A stretch of 35,488 bases of DNA from the NCBI GenBank assembly GCA_030430455.1, contig JAUIJB010000040.1:1-35488 (forward strand), in the 5' to 3' direction. This document shows, in pieces, positions 31,200 through 35,488 of this stretch (its first letter is position 1; the number at the start of each line of letters is the position of its first letter). Below the pieces are notes generated by a model. That model was given only the letters and a program-made list of their open reading frames with translations. It had not been told where the DNA came from and did not search any database. The position numbers were made by a program, and so were the translations under genes. The DNA comes from Verrucomicrobiia bacterium. Its GTDB lineage: Bacteria > Verrucomicrobiota > Verrucomicrobiia > Verrucomicrobiales > Akkermansiaceae.

Positions 31200-33877
31200 T
31201 GTCGGGTGCGATCCAGATCCAAGCCCGCCGGGCCGGGATCCACCTGCCGGAGCTCGAGCTCTGGCTCGACCCGCGCGGCAGGCACGAGCGCGCCTTCATT
31301 TCGCACGCCCATGCCGACCACCACTCGCGGCCGGGGCAGGCGATCTGCTCGCCGGAAACCGCGCACCTGCTGCATCGCCGCTTCGGCCTGAAGCGCGAGT
31401 CGCTGGCGGTGGTCGGCCCGGGGGAAACGATGAGGCTGAACGGCTTCGAGCTGAGCCTTCATCCGGCGGGTCATGTGATCGGTTCCTCGATGCTCCACCT
31501 GCGCCGGCTCAGCGACGGGCGGACGCTGCTTTTCACCGGCGACTTCAAGACCCGGCCGACCCGAACCTGCCCGCCGGCGGCGGTGGTGAAGGCGGACACG
31601 CTGGTCATGGAGACGACCTACGGGCGGCGGCCGTGGGTCTTCCCGGAACGCGCCGAGGTGGAGGCCCGGATCATCCGCTTCGTGGAGGCGGCCATCGATG
31701 CCGGCGAGGTCCCGGTGTTGTGCGCCTACTCGCTAGGCAAGGCCCAGGAAATCTCCGCCCTGCTGGCCGAGCACGGGATCCCCTTCCAGGCGCACCGGAC
31801 GGTCATCGAGATGAACGAGGCCTGCCGCGAGCTCGGCGTCGAGCTGCCGCAGGCCGGCGAGATCGCGACGGCGGTGCCCGCGGGCCACGCCCTGTTGTGT
31901 CCGCCGAACGCGGTCCGCTCGACCAAGATCCGCCGCCTCAGGAACAAGCAGACCGCGATGATCAGCGGCTGGGGGCTCAGCGCGAACGCCCGCTACCGCT
32001 ACCAGGTCGACGAGGTGTTCCCGCTGTCGGACCATGCCGGCTACGACAACCTGCTGGCATTCGTCGAACAGGTCGACCCCGAGTTGGTCTACACCGTCCA
32101 TGGCTCGACGCGGGAGTTTGCCGCCGACCTGCGGGCGAGGGGGCGGCAGGCCTGGTCGCTGTTCACCTCGGACCAGCTCGACCTGATCCCGGAGGAGAGC
32201 GGGCAGGCCGACGCGGCGATCGAGCTGCCCCGGGCGGCGCTCGAGGATCGTCCCGTCAGCCGGCTGAACGAGCGGCTCAACGAGGTCGCCGCCGATCCGT
32301 CCCGCAGCGGCAAGCGGAGGGTCCTCGCCGGGTTGCTGCGTTCTCTCGGGGACGACGAACTCCGCCGCGTGGTCGACTGGCTCTCCGAGCGGTCGCTGAA
32401 GCTGGGATTCGGCTTCGCCTCGCTGCGGCTGGCGCTGCTGCAGGCCTACTCGGTGACCCTGGCCGGCTACCGTTCCATTTCCGACCAGCAGCAGGACCCG
32501 GCCCGCACGGCGAGGATCCTCGCCGGCCTTTACGGGCCGGGAAGCGCCGACGAGCTTGCCGAGTTCTCCATCGCCGGGCTCGCCCGCCTGATCGACGAGC
32601 TCCGCGGCCCGGGGAGCCAGCTCGACGGCGTGGCACGGCTGGCCGAGACGCTGCGTCGGCTGCCGCCGGCCGAGGTGGAGTTCGTCATTCGCGTCCTGAC
32701 CCGCGAGTTCCGCATCGGCAGCCGCGAGGGCCTGGTCGAGGACGCGCTGGCCGAGGCCTTCGGGGCCGATCCCGGTGAGTTGTCGCGGGCGCACATGCTC
32801 AGCGGCGAGCTTGGCGAGACCGCCCTGCGGGCGCGGCGGGGGACGCTGGCGGAGGCGACCCTCGCCATCGGCACGCCGGTGAAGGTCATGCTGGCCTCGC
32901 CGGCGGCGGATGCCGCGGCGATCCACGACAAGCTGGCCGGCGATCGCGGCCGGGTCTGGCTCGAGGACAAGTTCGACGGCATCCGCGCGCAGCTCCACAA
33001 GCGCGGCGACGAGGTCCACCTGTTCTCGCGGGACCGGCGATCGCTCGACGGCGAGTTCGCGGAGCTCCTGAGTGCCGCGCGGGACCTGCCCGACTGCCTG
33101 CTCGATGGCGAGATCATCGCCTACGAGGAGGGCCGGCGGCTGAGCTTCTTCGACCTCCAGAAGCGGCTCGGCCGGAAGAATCGGCAGCGCGGCCAAGGCG
33201 ACCTGTTTCATCCCGGGGAAATCCCGGTCCGCTTCGTGGCCTTCGACCTCCTCGCCGATGCCGGCGGTGCCTGCTGGCAGGCGCCGCTGCACCAGCGCAG
33301 GGCGCGCTTGGAGCGGATCCCCCTGGCCCCACCCTTCGAGAGGCTCGACGTGATGCAGGCCGGGTCGGCCGACGAGATCGATGGCTTCTTCAAGCAGGCG
33401 CGGGGCCGCCGCAACGAGGGACTGATCGCGAAGGACCCCGACAGTGCCTACCAGTTCGGCCGTCGCGGGCAGGCCTGGCTGAAGCTCAAGAAGGCCGAGG
33501 TGACCCTCGACTGCGTGGTCACCCGGGCCCAGCAGGGGCACGGCAGGCGCGCGGGGGTCCTGTCCGACTACACCTTCGCCGTCCGCGATGAAACCAACGG
33601 CCAACTGCGGGTCATCGGCAAGGCCTACAGCGGCCTGACGGACGACGAAATCGAGGAGCTCACCGAGCACTTCCGGAAGACGACCATCGAGACCCGGCGG
33701 CGCGTCCACCTGGTCGAGCCGCAGGTCGTGCTGGAGATCGCCTTCGACTCGCTGCGGCCCAGCAAGCGCCACGAGAGCGGCCTGGCGATGAGGTTTCCCC
33801 GGATCAAGGCGATCCGTCGCGACAAGACACCGGCGGAGATCGACAGCCTGCAGTTCGCCCGGACGCTGGTGGGCTGA
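31199..33877 (+). CDS. Fused MBL-fold DNA exonuclease and ATP-dependent DNA ligase
   Basis: An 892-residue fusion. Residues 1-335 are a metallo-beta-lactamase-fold nuclease of the ligase-associated exonuclease type: HAHADHH (36-42) for metal binding, TGDFK with Asp115, METTYG and a late VYTVHGS. Residues 350-892 are an ATP-dependent ligase: an N-terminal helical DNA-binding domain, the adenylation motif EDKFDGIR with Lys591 as the AMP acceptor, FSRDRRSLDGEFAEL, CLLDGEIIAY, RNEGLIAKDP and a terminal OB-fold domain. In most bacteria these are two adjacent genes, with a helicase and a phosphoesterase; those two are absent from this window. Likely role: end processing and sealing in repair or resistance to DNA crosslinks. 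ATG at 31199; GTG at 31196 is an alternative. Confidence 0.93.
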   Translation: MSGAIQIQARRAGIHLPELELWLDPRGRHERAFISHAHADHHSRPGQAICSPETAHLLHRRFGLKRESLAVVGPGETMRLNGFELSLHPAGHVIGSSMLHLRRLSDGRTLLFTGDFKTRPTRTCPPAAVVKADTLVMETTYGRRPWVFPERAEVEARIIRFVEAAIDAGEVPVLCAYSLGKAQEISALLAEHGIPFQAHRTVIEMNEACRELGVELPQAGEIATAVPAGHALLCPPNAVRSTKIRRLRNKQTAMISGWGLSANARYRYQVDEVFPLSDHAGYDNLLAFVEQVDPELVYTVHGSTREFAADLRARGRQAWSLFTSDQLDLIPEESGQADAAIELPRAALEDRPVSRLNERLNEVAADPSRSGKRRVLAGLLRSLGDDELRRVVDWLSERSLKLGFGFASLRLALLQAYSVTLAGYRSISDQQQDPARTARILAGLYGPGSADELAEFSIAGLARLIDELRGPGSQLDGVARLAETLRRLPPAEVEFVIRVLTREFRIGSREGLVEDALAEAFGADPGELSRAHMLSGELGETALRARRGTLAEATLAIGTPVKVMLASPAADAAAIHDKLAGDRGRVWLEDKFDGIRAQLHKRGDEVHLFSRDRRSLDGEFAELLSAARDLPDCLLDGEIIAYEEGRRLSFFDLQKRLGRKNRQRGQGDLFHPGEIPVRFVAFDLLADAGGACWQAPLHQRRARLERIPLAPPFERLDVMQAGSADEIDGFFKQARGRRNEGLIAKDPDSAYQFGRRGQAWLKLKKAEVTLDCVVTRAQQGHGRRAGVLSDYTFAVRDETNGQLRVIGKAYSGLTDDEIEELTEHFRKTTIETRRRVHLVEPQVVLEIAFDSLRPSKRHESGLAMRFPRIKAIRRDKTPAEIDSLQFARTLVG

Positions 33878-33896
33878 CAACCGGCCCCGGGGCGGC

Positions 33897-33913
33897 GGCA
33901 AGCCGTGCTTGCC
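33897..33913 (+). terminator. Hairpin after the exonuclease/ligase gene
   Basis: GGCAAGC-CGT-GCTTGCC is a perfect 7-bp stem with a 3-base loop, 20 bases after the stop. No real T-run follows, so termination is uncertain. Confidence 0.4.
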
Positions 33914-33942
33914 AGCCTTCCTGCGGCCGGTGTTGATCCCGT

Positions 33943-34836
33943 TTGCCGCGCTCCGCCTGCCTGAACCCGACCGTCCAGCTCCACCTGCTCGTCGTCCTGA
34001 TCGCCTTCACGGCGGTCTTCGGGAAGCTGTACTCGGGCGGCGCCGCGAGCCTGGTCGTTTGGCGCACCGGCATCGCGGCGCTCGGGGCCTTCCTGTGGGT
34101 CCGCGGGGTCCGGCGTCACCGCATCTCCACCGCGCAGTGGCCGACCCTTCTTGGCGTGGGCGCCATCGTCGGGATCCACTGGCTGTGCTTCTTCGGGTCG
34201 ATCAAGCTCGCCAACATCTCGATCTGCCTCACGGGGATGGCGACCCTCTCGCTCTTCACTGCCTTCACCGAGCCGCTCATCGAGCGCCGCCGCATCCGGC
34301 CCTTCGAGGTGCTGCTCGGGCTGGTGGTCGTGGCCGGCATCGCGATGGTCGCCAACATCGAGCGCGGATACCTCGCCGGGCTCGGCCTCGCGCTTCTCGC
34401 CGCGCTGCTGGCCGCGATCTTCCCGGTGCTCAACCGCGGCCTCGTCCACCGCGGCGGCGACCCGCTCGGCATGGTCGGCTGGGAGATGCTCGGCGCCTGC
34501 GCGGTCTGCCTCGCCTGCCTCCCGCTGCTCGACCCGTCCGGCTACCCGGCGCTGCTCCAGGCGCGCGGGCTCGACTGGTTGTGGCTGCTCGGCCTGGCCC
34601 TGGTCTGCACCGTCTTCGGCCACGCCCTCCACATCCACCTGCTCAAGCGCATCACCGCCTATGCCGGCAACCTGGCGATGAACCTCGAGCCGGTCTATGG
34701 CATCGCCCTCGGCGCGCTGCTGTTCCAGGAGCACCGCGAGCTGAACCCGCTGAGCTACCTCGGCATCCTCGCCATCGTCGCCGCCAACCTCGCCCACCCG
34801 TGGCTCGAGCGGAAGGCGCGGAAGGAAGCGGCCTGA
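33943..34836 (+). CDS. EamA/DMT family transporter
   Basis: A 297-residue inner-membrane protein with about ten helices in two EamA repeats (first near LHLLVVLIAFTAVFGKLYSG and LVVWRTGIAALGAFLWV; second ending VYGIALGALLFQEHRELNPLSYLGILAI). It is a drug/metabolite transporter; the substrate is unknown. An in-frame stop lies at 33934-33936 and the first usable start is TTG at 33943, so a rare TTG start is predicted; CTG at 33961 would align with the family but is less likely. It is convergent with the RND gene, 16 bases between stops. Confidence 0.88.
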   Translation: MPRSACLNPTVQLHLLVVLIAFTAVFGKLYSGGAASLVVWRTGIAALGAFLWVRGVRRHRISTAQWPTLLGVGAIVGIHWLCFFGSIKLANISICLTGMATLSLFTAFTEPLIERRRIRPFEVLLGLVVVAGIAMVANIERGYLAGLGLALLAALLAAIFPVLNRGLVHRGGDPLGMVGWEMLGACAVCLACLPLLDPSGYPALLQARGLDWLWLLGLALVCTVFGHALHIHLLKRITAYAGNLAMNLEPVYGIALGALLFQEHRELNPLSYLGILAIVAANLAHPWLERKARKEAA

Positions 34837-34852
34837 GGACGGGCGGCTGCCG

Positions 34853-35488
34853 TCAAGCCGGGCGGACGCCGTCGGGCCCGGCGGCTTCGTCGAGCTCGTC
34901 CAGCGCCTCGTCGACGCGCTTCGAGGTCGCGTTCGGGCTGCCGGTGCGGCGCGAGATGAGGCGGTAGATCACCGGCACGACGAAGAGCGTGAAGACGGCC
35001 GACAGCGCCACGCCGAAGAGGATCACCACGCCGACGACGAAGCGCGTCTCCGAGCCGGCGCCGGAGCTGATCACCAGCGGCAGAGAGCCCATCACGGTGG
35101 TCAGGCCGGTCATCACGATCGGCCGGAAGCGCAGCACCGAGGCCTCGACCACCGCCTCGTCGAAGGCCCGGCCCTCGTCGCGCAGCTGGTTGATGAACTC
35201 GACGATCAGGATCCCGTTCTTCGCCGCCAGGCCGATCAGCATGATCAGGCCGATCTGGCTGTAGATGCTCTGCGCCTGACCGGTGACCCACAGGCCGAGC
35301 AGCGCCCCGGCGACCGCCACCGGCACGCTGAGCAGGATGGTGAAGGGGTGGACGAAGCTCTCGAACTGCGCCGCCAGGACGAGGAAGACCACCACCAGCG
35401 CCAGGGCGAAGACGAACAGGGCCGACTCGCCCTCCTCGCGCAGGTCGCGCGACTCGCCCTTGTAGTCGATCACCGCCTCGTCGGGCAG
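34853..35488 (-). CDS. RND efflux transporter, C-terminal part (window edge)
   Basis: The last 211 codons of an AcrB-type inner-membrane efflux pump; the 5' part lies beyond the window. Recognised by FVFALALVVVFLVLAAQFESFVHPF, then IGLIMLIGLAAKNGILIVEF, VEASVLRFRPIVMTGLTTVMGSLPLVISSGAGSE (split here in the usual order) and the last helices ending VPVIYRLISRR. The AAKNGILIVEF and RFRPIVMT motifs are diagnostic. Substrates cannot be deduced. A short charged tail follows the last helix. Confidence 0.95.
   Translation of the reverse strand: MPDEAVIDYKGESRDLREEGESALFVFALALVVVFLVLAAQFESFVHPFTILLSVPVAVAGALLGLWVTGQAQSIYSQIGLIMLIGLAAKNGILIVEFINQLRDEGRAFDEAVVEASVLRFRPIVMTGLTTVMGSLPLVISSGAGSETRFVVGVVILFGVALSAVFTLFVVPVIYRLISRRTGSPNATSKRVDEALDELDEAAGPDGVRPA

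Noticed and set aside
1..35488. CRISPR arrays, tRNA or rRNA genes, prophage or transposase genes, defence islands
   Set aside because: No spaced direct repeats, cloverleaf candidates, or recognisable proteins of these kinds were found on reading both strands.

Overview
The window is about 35 kb of very GC-rich DNA (third codon positions almost always G or C). It looks like a Verrucomicrobiota chromosome, probably Verrucomicrobiales. This is inferred from gene content: a choice-of-anchor-type secreted protein, a GldG/DUF4340 transport pair, a GH75-like protein and start codons that often lack a Shine-Dalgarno sequence. It is not shown by any marker gene. No tRNA, rRNA, CRISPR array, insertion sequence or phage gene was seen. 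Most of it reads as stable core chromosome with a few accessory pieces.

Layout. 1-72: tail of an unidentified gene. 279-3589 (minus): glycine betaine operon made of glycine/sarcosine methyltransferase, sarcosine/dimethylglycine methyltransferase and a BCCT transporter. 3950-8690 (minus): DNA-maintenance operon dnaX, ybaB, an endonuclease/exonuclease/phosphatase-fold protein and polX. 8746-10926 (plus): a broken free-methionine-R-sulfoxide reductase gene, a membrane-anchored GH75-like protein and a small membrane protein. 11025-15312 (minus): ABC-2 permease, GldG-like protein and DUF4340 protein with no ATPase gene beside them; pdxH lies upstream. 16204-19039 (plus): GbsR-type regulator, TIGR01777 epimerase and AI-2E family transporter. 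19383-23590 (minus): ychF, an S1C serine protease and a relative that has lost the catalytic triad. 23732-25032 (minus): two lipoproteins, one with a phosphodiester glycosidase domain. 25048-28705: an ArsR-methyltransferase fusion regulator diverging from metK and ahcY. 29067-33877 (plus): secreted protein, DUF2293 protein, DUF2256-DUF3253 protein and a fused exonuclease/ATP-dependent DNA ligase. 33943-34836 (plus): EamA transporter. 34853-35488 (minus): C-terminal end of an RND efflux pump.

How the genes fit together. Making one betaine from glycine uses three S-adenosylmethionine molecules and releases three S-adenosylhomocysteine molecules. MetK and AhcY, encoded about 23 kb away, supply the first and remove the second, and the ArsR-methyltransferase fusion between them is well placed to sense the cycle. 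Betaine synthesis, the BCCT carrier and a GbsR-type regulator suggest a halotolerant or marine organism.

The most notable observations are: the single-chain MBL exonuclease plus ATP-dependent ligase; the translationally coupled protease/pseudoprotease pair; 7-nt tandem repeats (or 21-nt repeats) just before start codons that lack a Shine-Dalgarno sequence; promoters whose -10 box lies 6-12 nt from the start codon (leaderless mRNA); a (Gly-Ser-Asp)n repeat inserted in PdxH; and two intergenic inverted-repeat elements.
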